DNA of 64,000 nt from Catalinimonas alkaloidigena (GTDB lineage: Bacteria > Bacteroidota > Bacteroidia > Cytophagales > Flexibacteraceae): the NCBI RefSeq assembly GCF_900100765.1, contig NZ_FNFO01000002.1:744001-808000 (forward strand). Direction: 5' to 3'. Position numbers and translations under genes: made by a program. The notes under the pieces are model-generated. The model was given only the letters and a program-made list of their open reading frames with translations. It was not told the DNA's origin and searched no databases. Every line of letters begins with the position of its first letter. The stretch's first letter is position 1. Positions 8,986 through 17,485 of this stretch are shown piece after piece.

Positions 8986-11073
8986 ATGGCTAAATTCTAC
9001 CCACATAGCCCGGAGATTTACAGGTACCCTTTCACGAAAACTACCCGTTCGTACAAGAAAAAGGTAGTGTATGTTTTAGCGGGAATTTTTCTGTTTTTCT
9101 CTTTCTACGCAGGGCTGATTGTGGGGGCTTCTTACCTGCTTTTTCTAGCCATTAAGTACGACAACCGGCTGGAAAGTCACTGGTCGCTTTTGCTCAAGGT
9201 CGGCTGGGGCTTTGTGGCCTGCATGGTGTTGCTGTTTCTGTTGAAATTCATGTTCCGGCAATCGCGTTCGCAAAGCCCGCTGCACCTGGAACTGCAACCG
9301 GACGAGCATCCTCAACTGTTCGCGTTCCTGAACCAGCTCTGCCAAGAAACTCAGGCACCTTTTCCGCAGAAAGTGTTTGTCAGCCACGAGGCCAACGCGA
9401 TGGTCTTCTACGAGCACTCGTTGCTGAGTCTGATCTGGCCGGTACACAAAAACCTGCTCATTGGGTTGGGGCTGGTCAACTGCGTAAACCTGTCGGAGTT
9501 CAAGGCCGTGCTGGCGCACGAATTCGGGCACTTTGCTCAGACCGGCATCCGCATTGGCAATTATGTACACGTAGCCAACCGGATCATCCACAGCATGGTA
9601 TACGAGCGCGACCGGTGGGACAATACGCTTGCGCAGTGGCGGAAGTCAGAAACGGTGCTGGCCATTCCGGCCTGGATCATCTATCCGGTGACGGGCACCA
9701 TCCGGCTGATGCTGCGCATCGGCTACCAGTTGCTCAATTTGCTGTACGCGTCCCTGTCGCGAGAAATGGAATTTCATGCCGACCGCGTCGCCGTCAGCGT
9801 AACGGGCAGTCAGGCCGTAGTGCAGGCGCTGGCCCGGCTGGACGAAGCCAGCAAGTCGCTCGACTTTACGTGGCACCATCTGGCGCATGCCACAGACCAT
9901 CAGCTCTTTACCAATAATCTTTTCTACCACCAGCGGCGTGCGCTCAAGCACCTGCGGGCGCAGGAAGGGACCGAAGGGTTTTGGGAGACCGAGTGGCTGC
10001 ATTCGCCGCGTAGCACCAAACGGGAAATCTGGTACGACAGCCATCCTCCCGACCACATCCGGGCTCAACATGCCCAGCGTTATTTTGTCGATGCTGAAGA
10101 GGACACCCGCTCGGCGTGGCTGCTGTTCAGCAATCCTGCGCAGTTGCAGCATCGGGTCAGTGAGCACCTCTACCGGGAAGTGTACGGTAAAAACGACATC
10201 GTCTTTACCGATCCGACTATGGTACAAGCCTTTATTGACCGCGAAGTGGCAGAAAGTACGTTCGACGAAAGTTATTTCGGAACGTACGATCAACGGATGT
10301 TGCACGAGTTTGACCTGGAAGAAGCAAGCGCCGTTCTGCCTTTCCATGCGCTCGACAAATCGCCTTATAACGAAGCGCTGCGCGTACGGATGGATGCTTT
10401 TCGCCAGAAACACCGCGATCTGAAACAAATTCTGCGCGTGCTCCAAGGGAAAGAACATCCGCGGGTGGTGGAAGTCAATCACCGTGAGTACCCGGTCGAA
10501 CGTGCGGGCGATCTTTACAAAACGCTGACCGATCAGCTAGAGGAAGACAACCATTGGTTGGCGGATTTTGACCGTCGTGTGTTCCAGTTGCACCTCTTGC
10601 GCATTCCTGAACAACGCGCCGATCTGCGTGAAGAGCTGAAGGAGCGCTATACGTTCCATTTCTGCATCCAGCGCCTTTACGACGCCACCATTGAGATTCA
10701 GCAGCGTTTTGCTCAACTTCTTAACCACTTTGCCAAGCATGCCGGTACGCTGGAAGCCGAGAACAGTCACTTTACATTTGAACTCTCGGTCTGTCAGGAA
10801 AAATTTGCCGAACTGCTGAAGCTAACCGAGCACTACCGCTTGCCAGCGCTGGAAAATGTGGAGGCGGGCGCTCCGCTCCGGTCGTACCTATTGACCGAAG
10901 CCGTGTTTCCGTTTGTATCGGGCGGCGACACATCCGAACGAATCAGCACCTTGGTGCGGCAGATGGAAGAGGTCATCAAAAAGCTGGAGCGCATGCACTA
11001 CAAAAGCCTGGGCAAAATTTTGATGCTCCAGGAAACCATCCGGCAGCTACGGCCGACCCACATCCTATCTTAA
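8986..11073 (+). CDS. Membrane-anchored M48 family metalloprotease with long C-terminal region
   Basis: The product has 695 residues. Two membrane segments (about 26-57 and 66-87) precede an M48 catalytic domain with zinc motif HEFGH (in LAHEFGHFAQ) and a downstream Glu in SREMEFHADRVAV. The family includes HtpX and Ste24. Residues from about 330 to 695 form a long helical region with no known domain that I recognise, containing alternating charged helices near 440-560. The protein may take part in envelope protein quality control, which is inference from the family. Confidence 0.88.
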   Translation: MAKFYPHSPEIYRYPFTKTTRSYKKKVVYVLAGIFLFFSFYAGLIVGASYLLFLAIKYDNRLESHWSLLLKVGWGFVACMVLLFLLKFMFRQSRSQSPLHLELQPDEHPQLFAFLNQLCQETQAPFPQKVFVSHEANAMVFYEHSLLSLIWPVHKNLLIGLGLVNCVNLSEFKAVLAHEFGHFAQTGIRIGNYVHVANRIIHSMVYERDRWDNTLAQWRKSETVLAIPAWIIYPVTGTIRLMLRIGYQLLNLLYASLSREMEFHADRVAVSVTGSQAVVQALARLDEASKSLDFTWHHLAHATDHQLFTNNLFYHQRRALKHLRAQEGTEGFWETEWLHSPRSTKREIWYDSHPPDHIRAQHAQRYFVDAEEDTRSAWLLFSNPAQLQHRVSEHLYREVYGKNDIVFTDPTMVQAFIDREVAESTFDESYFGTYDQRMLHEFDLEEASAVLPFHALDKSPYNEALRVRMDAFRQKHRDLKQILRVLQGKEHPRVVEVNHREYPVERAGDLYKTLTDQLEEDNHWLADFDRRVFQLHLLRIPEQRADLREELKERYTFHFCIQRLYDATIEIQQRFAQLLNHFAKHAGTLEAENSHFTFELSVCQEKFAELLKLTEHYRLPALENVEAGAPLRSYLLTEAVFPFVSGGDTSERISTLVRQMEEVIKKLERMHYKSLGKILMLQETIRQLRPTHILS

Positions 11074-11324
11074 TTGTCTAACTTCTTGAAAATGAGTCGT
11101 CTTTGTAGCAACGAAGGCGCGGCACTCTTGTGTCCTCTTGTGTAGGAGATGAGAAATTGCATTTTGCCTTTCTTTATTTTGAAATTTTGCAGAAGGGTAG
11201 AATAAAATGTGCCTAACCAGTTGGTTTCCCGTGATTTATTAGGTGTGTAAGCTTGTTTGGTGAATTAATTTTTGTATATTGATCGAAGCTCCCTTCCAAA
11301 TTTGCAACCTATAACATCACGCCT

Positions 11325-11717
11325 ATGCAACTCGTAAATGACGAACTGGTTCTGCTGTACAACGGCGATTCTTCCCGTGGCAAGAAAACGCTCGCCTATG
11401 CCCTGACCATGACCAAACGCATCAACCGTCAGGAGATCAGTTCAGCCATGATTTCGACTACGGTGTTTCGGGTTATGCTCGACAAACTGGGGCTACGTCC
11501 GAAAGACCTGATGAACCGCGCCGATCCATATTATCAGGCCTGTGTGCGGGGTCGGGATTTTCACGACGAAGAGTGGCTCCATCTGTTAAGGAAGCGCCCC
11601 GATTTGCTGCGGGCTCCCATTGCCATGTACCGGGGCAAAGCGGTTTTGTGCGAAACGCCTACCGATATTTTTCGGCTGATGGGCGAACGCGCCAAAACCC
11701 GCGCCGTTGCTGTGTAA
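11325..11717 (+). CDS. ArsC/Spx-fold protein lacking the catalytic cysteine
   Basis: The product has 130 residues, near the family length. The alignment reads YNGDSSRGKKTL where arsenate reductases have NPRCSKSRETL, so the redox Cys is Ser. The C-terminal pattern LRKRPDLLRAPIAM with GKAVLCETP matches the conserved end of ArsC. An arsenate reductase role is therefore unlikely. Spx-like binding to RNA polymerase or another redox-independent role is possible. A terminator follows. Confidence 0.8.
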   Translation: MQLVNDELVLLYNGDSSRGKKTLAYALTMTKRINRQEISSAMISTTVFRVMLDKLGLRPKDLMNRADPYYQACVRGRDFHDEEWLHLLRKRPDLLRAPIAMYRGKAVLCETPTDIFRLMGERAKTRAVAV

Positions 11718-11740
11718 CTGAACTGACACGATTCCAGATA

Positions 11741-11773
11741 AAAAGCCCACCTCGTTTACCGGGGTGGGCTTTC
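11741..11773. terminator. Bidirectional terminator
   Basis: AGCCCACC (11744-11751) pairs with GGTGGGCT (11763-11770), with A-rich sequence on the left and T-rich on the right. It serves the ArsC-like gene and the minus-strand small acidic gene. Confidence 0.8.
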
Positions 11774-11777
11774 TTGT

Positions 11778-11957
11778 TTACTCTTCTTCGTCGTGACTTT
11801 CGTCGTCCGGCTCCTCAAAGCCATACGGCCCCTCCAGGCGGGCTTCGTCTTCCGGCGAGCGCTTATCTTTGTTTTTTTCGATGTCCGTAATCGACGTATG
11901 ATGATCGTACGGACGATCGGATTTCTCTTGTGGATTGGATTTATTGTCTTGTGCCAT
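11778..11957 (-). CDS. Small acidic hydrophilic protein
   Basis: A 59-residue frame from ATG to TAA reads MAQDNKSNPQEKSDRPYDHH at its start and ends in PDDESHDEEE. About a third of the residues are Asp or Glu, and there is no hydrophobic segment. Its tight fit against a terminator and a codon pattern like that of the neighbours support a real gene. It is probably a cytoplasmic disordered protein. I do not recognise a family. Confidence 0.65.
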   Translation of the reverse strand: MAQDNKSNPQEKSDRPYDHHTSITDIEKNKDKRSPEDEARLEGPYGFEEPDDESHDEEE

Positions 11958-12003
11958 AGTACGTGCGGTTTTTCTTCTTACTAACGAAACCCGTCCGCGG
12001 GGG

Positions 12004-13008
12004 TTATTGTGGCGTAACTTGGTTTTTCAGTTCTTGCCCCTGTTCGAAGTCGCTGATGTTCTGGAGGGTTATCTGCGCAATGGCTTCCACAGCATTGCGG
12101 GTGAAAAACGCCTGGTGACCGGTAATGAGCACGTTCGGAAAGGTCAGGAGCCGCATAAAGACGTCATCTTGCACCACTTTGTCGGACTGATCTTCAAAAA
12201 AGAGCCCGTCTTCTTCCTCGTACACGTCCAGTCCCAGGTACCCGATGTGTTCGCGTTTCAGCGCATCGACCACCGCCTGTGTGTGGATGAGTGCCCCCCG
12301 GCTAGTATTGATCAGCATCACGCCATGCTTCATCTGTCCAATGGTGTCAGCGTTGATCAGGTGATGGGTTTCCGGCGTAAGCGGGCAGTGCAACGAAATG
12401 ATGTCCGATTCGCGGAGCAATGTATCGAGCGAGCCCATTTCGACATGATCCGCCTCCGTTTGCACCGGGTCGTAGCCCAGCACCCGGCACCCAAATCCCT
12501 GGAAGATGCGCGCGGTAGCCACGCCGATTTTGCCCAGGCCTACGATGCCCACCGTCAGTCCGTACAGGTCGAAGCCCATGAGACCATCGAGCGAAAAGTT
12601 GTTTTCTTTCACCCGGTTGTAGGCACGGTGCGTTTTGCGGTTCAGCGCCAGTACCAACGCAAGCGTATGTTCGGCAATGGAGTGAGGCGAGTAAGCCGGC
12701 ACCCGCACCACCCGCAGCCCCAGCCGCTGGGCGGCGTCCAGATCCACGTGGTTGAACCCGGCCGAGCGAAGCGCCAGCAGTTCGACGCGTTGGGCCGCCA
12801 ACCGCTCCAGTACAGGCGCGTCGGCATGGTCGTTCACGAAGATGCACACCGCCAGCGGCGCATCGCCTACCGTTTGGTTCCTTGCAAAATTGGCCGTATG
12901 GGTGTTCAGCGCAATGTCGTAAAAGTGGAGCTGGTGCCCGAAGTGTTCGTTGGCGGCGTTAAAGAAACGCTCGTCATAACGGCGGGTGCTGTAGAAAGTA
13001 ACGTGCAC
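12004..13008 (-). CDS. ldhA: D-lactate dehydrogenase-like 2-hydroxyacid dehydrogenase
   Basis: The product has 334 residues, the usual length for fermentative D-LDH. The NAD-binding fold has GLGKIG in TVGIVGLGKIGVATA. The catalytic Arg is in LRSAGFNHVD, Glu in LDVYEEED and His in ITGHQAFFT. The enzyme reduces pyruvate to D-lactate, though other 2-ketoacids are possible. It is a single-gene unit 46 bp from the small acidic gene on the same strand. Confidence 0.9.
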   Translation of the reverse strand: MHVTFYSTRRYDERFFNAANEHFGHQLHFYDIALNTHTANFARNQTVGDAPLAVCIFVNDHADAPVLERLAAQRVELLALRSAGFNHVDLDAAQRLGLRVVRVPAYSPHSIAEHTLALVLALNRKTHRAYNRVKENNFSLDGLMGFDLYGLTVGIVGLGKIGVATARIFQGFGCRVLGYDPVQTEADHVEMGSLDTLLRESDIISLHCPLTPETHHLINADTIGQMKHGVMLINTSRGALIHTQAVVDALKREHIGYLGLDVYEEEDGLFFEDQSDKVVQDDVFMRLLTFPNVLITGHQAFFTRNAVEAIAQITLQNISDFEQGQELKNQVTPQ

Positions 13009-13156
13009 AGAAAGTCAGGATTAAGTTGGACAACGGAAAGGGAGGCGCCCGTGGGGAGGCGAAGCTAAGATACTGGTCGTCAGGCTAAACTCAACCGGCT
13101 ACGGCGCGTAAGAGAGAGAAGAAAACGCATTTTTTCACCTGAACGCTTTTTAAACG

Positions 13157-13447
13157 ATGAATGTCACCATTCAACACGACCCCGACCGTCAGCAGTTTTA
13201 CGTGGATTTCGGCACGCATACCGAAGAGGCCCATCTGATTTACGATCAGCCCCAACAGGACATCATGGACTTTGTTTCTACGTTCGTACCGGAGCCATAC
13301 CGGGACAAGGGCGTTGCACGGCAACTGGTCAAAGCCGGCCTAGATTACGCCAAAGAAAAGAACCGAACCGTGATTGCCACGTGTCCTGTGGTAGAAGAGT
13401 ATTTGAATAAACATCAGGAAGAATACGACGAAATCAGAAGCGCTTAA
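13157..13447 (+). CDS. Small GNAT-type N-acetyltransferase (YjdJ-like)
   Basis: The product has 96 residues, the size of the compact GNAT subgroup. The acetyl-CoA-binding pattern is in PEPYRDKGVARQLVKAGLDYA, followed by ATCPVVEEYLNKH near the C-terminus, which is typical for this subgroup. The substrate is unknown. It ends 3 bp from the convergent UV endonuclease gene, so the two 3' ends nearly touch. Confidence 0.88.
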   Translation: MNVTIQHDPDRQQFYVDFGTHTEEAHLIYDQPQQDIMDFVSTFVPEPYRDKGVARQLVKAGLDYAKEKNRTVIATCPVVEEYLNKHQEEYDEIRSA

Positions 13448-13450
13448 TCC

Positions 13451-14431
13451 TTACGACCGCTCGGTTAGGTCGGGCGCAGGGACCGCTTCGGGCAGGAAAG
13501 GCTGGTCCGCGTAAGGCGGTTCCAGTTTTCCGCGCTGTTGCAGCTTCAGGTAATGCAGTACCGCCCGCTCTTTTTCCTTCGCTTCCACCACCACGTCGAA
13601 GTGATAGCCGTAAGTCGGAATTTCGCGTACGATGTAATCGGCGTGCGCTCGTACCTGTGCTTTGGCTTCGAACGAACGCGGCTCCGAATAGTGGCACATG
13701 GGCGTAATGCCCGCAGGCCAGGTGCTGAGTGCGCGGTGTAGCGCTTCCTGCGTCGGCACTCCGTCGGAGTGGCAGAAATGGTGGTGGAAATCGAAGACGA
13801 TCGGAATCCCAATTTTCTGGTAAATGCCCTCGTAAAGGTCGCCCACCGTATACATGTTGCCCTTGTCGTCGTTTTCTATCGTCAGCCGTTGCCGTGTCGA
13901 TTCATCCAGCCGCGCAAAGTTCCGGCAAAAGTTGCGCAGAGCGCCTGCCTTGTCGCCACCGAGTGTGGAGCCCACATGGATGTTGATCTTGTTGTAAGGC
14001 GTGGTGCTGAGGCCCATCTTGTCCATCAGTTGGGCGTGCTGATTCAGGTCCAGAATTGTTTTCTCGACTACCTTCTCGTTTTCCGACGCCAGCACGTTGA
14101 ACGGACCCGGGTGGAACGACAAGCGGATTTGGTAGGCACGCGCCAGAAGGCCAATGGTCTGGAGCACGTTATCGATCGCGTCGCGGTCGGGAAGTTCGTC
14201 CCAGGTATATTCGCTCATCCAGGGAATCATGTCGCTCGACAGGCGGTAGACATGGATGCCCTTCAGGAAGTTCCACCGCATCACGGCCAGCAGGTCGGTC
14301 AGGTTCAGCAAAATCAGTTCAGACGCATAGGCCGGGCCTTTTTCGTCGAACGTGCGGCGAATCATGCCCCGGTTGACGGTGATTTTCTGGTCGGAAAGTT
14401 CTTGGTTGATGCAGGCGTAGCCGAGTTGCAC
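13451..14431 (-). CDS. uvsE: UV DNA damage endonuclease (UvdE/UvsE)
   Basis: The product has 326 residues, the family length. The TIM-barrel enzyme nicks DNA 5' to UV photoproducts and other lesions. Typical motifs are LGYACIN at the N-terminus, RLSSDMIPW, RLSFHPGPF, NIHVGSTLGGD, LTIENDD and FDFHHHFCH, which carry the metal-binding His and Glu residues. Base excision completes the repair. The next gene upstream (14487-14765) is on the same strand 55 bp away. Confidence 0.96.
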   Translation of the reverse strand: MQLGYACINQELSDQKITVNRGMIRRTFDEKGPAYASELILLNLTDLLAVMRWNFLKGIHVYRLSSDMIPWMSEYTWDELPDRDAIDNVLQTIGLLARAYQIRLSFHPGPFNVLASENEKVVEKTILDLNQHAQLMDKMGLSTTPYNKINIHVGSTLGGDKAGALRNFCRNFARLDESTRQRLTIENDDKGNMYTVGDLYEGIYQKIGIPIVFDFHHHFCHSDGVPTQEALHRALSTWPAGITPMCHYSEPRSFEAKAQVRAHADYIVREIPTYGYHFDVVVEAKEKERAVLHYLKLQQRGKLEPPYADQPFLPEAVPAPDLTERS

Positions 14432-14486
14432 GAGCGATGGGGGTAAAGTGAACAGTAATGCTGTGTACGCAGATCGACGCCGGGCG

Positions 14487-14765
14487 TTACCGATCCACGT
14501 AGCGACCGGTCTGTTCCTGCCATTGCATCAGCAGCTCAAACGTATTGTTGGATTTGATCCAGTCGAGGTACCCGTACGTAACGCCTTCGACCCCGATCAG
14601 CGCGTTCAGCACGCGCTTTTCTTCATCGGTCGGCGTTGCGGGTAAAAAGCAGGTCAGTTCGTCGATGTCGTACAGCCGGATAAAGGTCGCTACGTCCTGA
14701 ATGTCATAGCGGTCGGCGAAGGCCAGGTACGCAGGCAGGCGGTGTTGTTCTGAGGGTACGGACAT
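14487..14765 (-). CDS. Small protein of unknown function
   Basis: The product has 92 residues, is mostly helical and is slightly acidic. Segments such as YDIQDVATFIRLYDIDELTC and EEKRVLNALIGVEGVTYGY look folded. I do not recognise the family. It lies 55 bp upstream of uvsE on the same strand and may share its transcript. Confidence 0.65.
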   Translation of the reverse strand: MSVPSEQHRLPAYLAFADRYDIQDVATFIRLYDIDELTCFLPATPTDEEKRVLNALIGVEGVTYGYLDWIKSNNTFELLMQWQEQTGRYVDR

Positions 14766-14915
14766 ATCCGAAAAACCACCAACCGCGGCAAAAGTTTTCG
14801 CTTCCGCCGCAATTCGCCGTTCAGAACGTCAACGTGCCGGCGACTTTTTCGTAAAAGCAGGAGGGGGCTGCATTGGCAGAACATCCCCCATTTTTTCACC
14901 TAATCAGTTTCAATC

Positions 14916-15098
14916 ATGCCACAAGGAGATAAATCGGCCTATACCGACAAGCAGAAACGGAAAGCCGAACACATCGAGGAAGGCTACGAAAAGCGTGGTG
15001 TTCCGGAAGAAGAAGCCGAGCGGAGGGCTTGGGCTACCGTCAACAAACAGGACGGCGGCGGCAAGAAAAGCGGATCGGGCCGCAAAAAATCATCATAG
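14916..15098 (+). CDS. Small basic stress-type protein
   Basis: The product has 60 residues. The N-terminal half (KSAYTDKQKRKAEHIEEGYE, then EEEAERRAWATVNK) matches short proteins often annotated as plasmid stabilisation proteins. The tail is rich in Gly, Lys and Ser (KKSGSGRKKSS). The protein is probably cytoplasmic. A stress or DNA-binding role is a guess. A terminator follows immediately. Confidence 0.75.
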   Translation: MPQGDKSAYTDKQKRKAEHIEEGYEKRGVPEEEAERRAWATVNKQDGGGKKSGSGRKKSS

Positions 15099-15105
15099 TA
15101 ACACT

Positions 15106-15138
15106 AAAAAAGGTCGGGCTTCAAACCCGACCTTTTTC
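15106..15138. terminator. Bidirectional terminator
   Basis: AGGTCGGG (15111-15118) pairs with CCCGACCT (15126-15133), flanked by A- and T-runs. It separates the small basic gene from the convergent dehydrogenase operon. Confidence 0.85.
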
Positions 15139-15140
15139 CT

Positions 15141-16163
15141 TTACATCTCGTTGTTCTGCGCGGCCGCTTTTTCTGTGAGTTGGGTTACCGGCGAGGGCGA
15201 CACCCACGACTGACTTTCGTAGCCTTTCTGGGCCGTGGTATTTTTCAACGTACCGGGTTTGGGCAACAGCCGGTTGGTCAGTGCCATCAGGTCGGTGGCG
15301 AGGCCGGGGAACCAGCCGTGCAGGCCGGTCAGGATCTTAGCCGGTACCGAGGTGACGACTTCCGCTTCGCCTTTGCGTGCTGCTTCCAGGATGGCGCGGG
15401 CCGTAGCTTCGGCGCTCAGGCTAAGCCCCGGAATCGAGTCAGCAATGCTGAACCAGGCGTATTCTTTTTGGTGATCGCCTTTAATGGTGGCGTTGCGGGG
15501 GCTGCCCGTACGGATCAGGCCGGGGCAGGCGGTCGTGACCAAAATGCCCGACTTCATCAGTTCGGCACGCAACCCCTCCGAGAAACCGACCAGGGCAAAC
15601 TTGCTGGCGCTGTAAGGAGCCAAATGAGGAATTGCTACTTTTCCGCCGATCGACGCTACGTTAACAATCCGCCCTTCGCCTTTCTGGCGCAGGAGCGGAA
15701 GCAGTGCCTGTGTGGTATGGTAAGGTCCCCAGAAGTGGGTGTTCATGGCTTCTTCGTACTCCTGTCGGCTCATCGTTTCCAGCGGGCCGACCTGGATGAC
15801 ACCCGCGTTGTTGATCAGTACGTCGATGGTGCCGAACCGTTCGCGCACTTTGCCGATCATCTCGTTGATCTGCTGCGGGTCGGTTACATCGCAGGGAACG
15901 GTCAGCACGTCGGCTCCCGTTTCGAAGAGTTCCTGGGCGGCGCGCTCCAGCTCCTGTGCATCGCGCGCGCAAAGCGCCAGACGTGCTCCGGCTTCGGCCA
16001 GCTGGCGGGCCATCACCAGACCGAGACCGCGCGAGCCGCCGGTGATGAGCACTACTTTGTCTTTGTACTGAATTTCGCGGCTGTCGCGCACCAATTTTTT
16101 CGTAGCGTAGGCGGCTCCCAGGCTGCCAATCAGCCAGAGAAATGCCTTGGTTTTCCGTTTCAT
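15141..16163 (-). CDS. Short-chain dehydrogenase/reductase with N-terminal anchor
   Basis: The product has 340 residues. A short hydrophobic N-terminus (about 6-22) precedes an SDR domain with the cofactor motif TGGSRGLG, the NNAG motif and the catalytic YSASK. The region after about 255 extends past the usual SDR core and ends in a hydrophilic tail. The substrate is unknown. It follows the next SDR gene by one base, so the two are translationally coupled. Confidence 0.88.
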   Translation of the reverse strand: MKRKTKAFLWLIGSLGAAYATKKLVRDSREIQYKDKVVLITGGSRGLGLVMARQLAEAGARLALCARDAQELERAAQELFETGADVLTVPCDVTDPQQINEMIGKVRERFGTIDVLINNAGVIQVGPLETMSRQEYEEAMNTHFWGPYHTTQALLPLLRQKGEGRIVNVASIGGKVAIPHLAPYSASKFALVGFSEGLRAELMKSGILVTTACPGLIRTGSPRNATIKGDHQKEYAWFSIADSIPGLSLSAEATARAILEAARKGEAEVVTSVPAKILTGLHGWFPGLATDLMALTNRLLPKPGTLKNTTAQKGYESQSWVSPSPVTQLTEKAAAQNNEM

Positions 16164-16164
16164 A

Positions 16165-16956
16165 CTATTTTTTTTCTTCCATCATTTTGTTTGATACGGC
16201 GGCCAGCAGGCTGTCGGGGAGCAGGTTGCTCATCCAGGCCTGTACTTTGTTCATGCCGCCCGGGATGACCCGTTTCTCGCCCTTCATCAGCGCGTCGAAA
16301 CCGGCCTGGGCCACTTCTTCGGCATCGTAAAGGGGCGTGTCCTGGACAATGACGGTATCTTCAGCGCCCGCCCGTTCGAAGAATTCCGTGTCGCTGGCGC
16401 CGGGACAGAGGGCTGTTAGTGTTACGTGTGTATCCTTCAATTCGTTTTGAAGCGACTCCGTGAACGACAGTACATACGCCTTGGTAGCCGCATAAACGGC
16501 CATTTTCGGGAAGGGCATGAACGAGGCCACCGACGCCAGTTGCAGAATTTTTCCGGCGTCGCGGGCTACCATCTCGCGCAGGTAAAGCTTGGTGAGGTGC
16601 GTAAGGGTGGCGATGTTGAGCTGGATGATCTTGAGCTCTTTTTCCAGATCGGTTTCGGTAAACAGGCCGTGCTCGCCGAAGCCCGCGTTGTTGATCAGCA
16701 CATCGACCGTCAGGTTATGCTGCCGGATGTCGTCGTAGAGCGCCTGCGCTGAGCCCGCTTCGGCCAGGTCTTTGGCGATGCAAACTACCTGTCCCGGCTG
16801 GTAGAGTTGTTCGAGCGAAGAGGCTACCTGCTTCAGCTCATCGTCGGAACGGGCGACCAGAATCAGGTTGTAGCCTTCCTTGGCAAAAAGTTTGGCGAAT
16901 TCGTGTCCGAAGCCGGCCGTGGCGCCGGTAATGAGTACGGTTGAGGGCGTGTTCAT
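16165..16956 (-). CDS. Short-chain dehydrogenase/reductase
   Basis: The product has 263 residues, the classic SDR length. The cofactor site is TGATAGFG, followed by NNAGFGEHG and the catalytic pair YAATK. The C-terminal pattern LCPGASDTEF matches SDRs acting on lipid or steroid-like substrates, but the substrate is not known. It is the first gene of a two-gene operon, with a possibly structured leader upstream (17049-17183). Confidence 0.9.
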   Translation of the reverse strand: MNTPSTVLITGATAGFGHEFAKLFAKEGYNLILVARSDDELKQVASSLEQLYQPGQVVCIAKDLAEAGSAQALYDDIRQHNLTVDVLINNAGFGEHGLFTETDLEKELKIIQLNIATLTHLTKLYLREMVARDAGKILQLASVASFMPFPKMAVYAATKAYVLSFTESLQNELKDTHVTLTALCPGASDTEFFERAGAEDTVIVQDTPLYDAEEVAQAGFDALMKGEKRVIPGGMNKVQAWMSNLLPDSLLAAVSNKMMEEKK

Positions 16957-17485
16957 AGCAAGGTTAGGTTAAAATGATATGTACTGGTCTGTCGTAGAGA
17001 AAGTTGTGGCAGGAGCTTGCCACTGCAGGAGGCCACCAAAACCAGAAAAGCGGAAGCTTCTCCACCGAGAATTCTTCCGCTTGCTATAAAAGGTTCAGGC
17101 ACTACACAGGAGGGAGTTGATCTACTCCCTTTCCTGTACGGAACCGCATGACCATCAGGTGCTTCTATCGGTCGGTGTAGTGCTTTGATCGGTGAGTGAA
17201 GAGAAGTACCCAGCCTAAGCGGATCACGAGAAGGAGCGGCATAAAAAAAGCCACCCGGGGCGGTGGCTATGAAAAATTTGCTCAAAAAAATAAGACGGGA
17301 GGATTACAGAAGTAATACGCTAGCTGATTGTTTAACCATGATTAAGATAGCTTTTTACGAGGTAGGATGCTGGAGCGATCTGTGAGTTGATGGTTTTGAT
17401 CGACGAAATTTTGGGTTAAGTCTTATTAAGCGCCTCTTTAGTAATTGGCTCGTCAAATTTATCGGAGAAATAGAAGTGTGCCGCT
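16957..17485. other. Intergenic region with nested inverted repeats, no convincing gene
   Basis: No frame here looks coding. On the minus strand, reading downstream from ldcA, it holds an intrinsic terminator (17243-17268). Next is a folded element: outer arms 17099-17105/17177-17183 and inner hairpin 17111-17117/17124-17130. A third hairpin has arms 17049-17056/17074-17081 and precedes a short T-rich stretch. The last two parts would lie in the leader of the dehydrogenase operon. Confidence 0.5.
17243..17268 (-). terminator. Intrinsic terminator, minus strand, downstream of ldcA
   Basis: On the minus strand AGCCACC/GGTGGCT arms are followed by seven T residues. It lies about 220 bp after the ldcA stop codon, so the ldcA mRNA would carry a long 3' untranslated region. 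Confidence 0.7.

Noticed and set aside
11935-13068. A 377-codon open frame antisense to the D-lactate dehydrogenase gene
   Set aside because: The minus-strand gene has all dehydrogenase motifs. The antisense frame shows no domain, and high GC makes long antisense frames common here.
16953-17285. A 110-codon minus-strand frame in the gap before the dehydrogenase operon
   Set aside because: Its composition is unlike neighbouring proteins, it crosses terminator-like hairpins and it has no family features.
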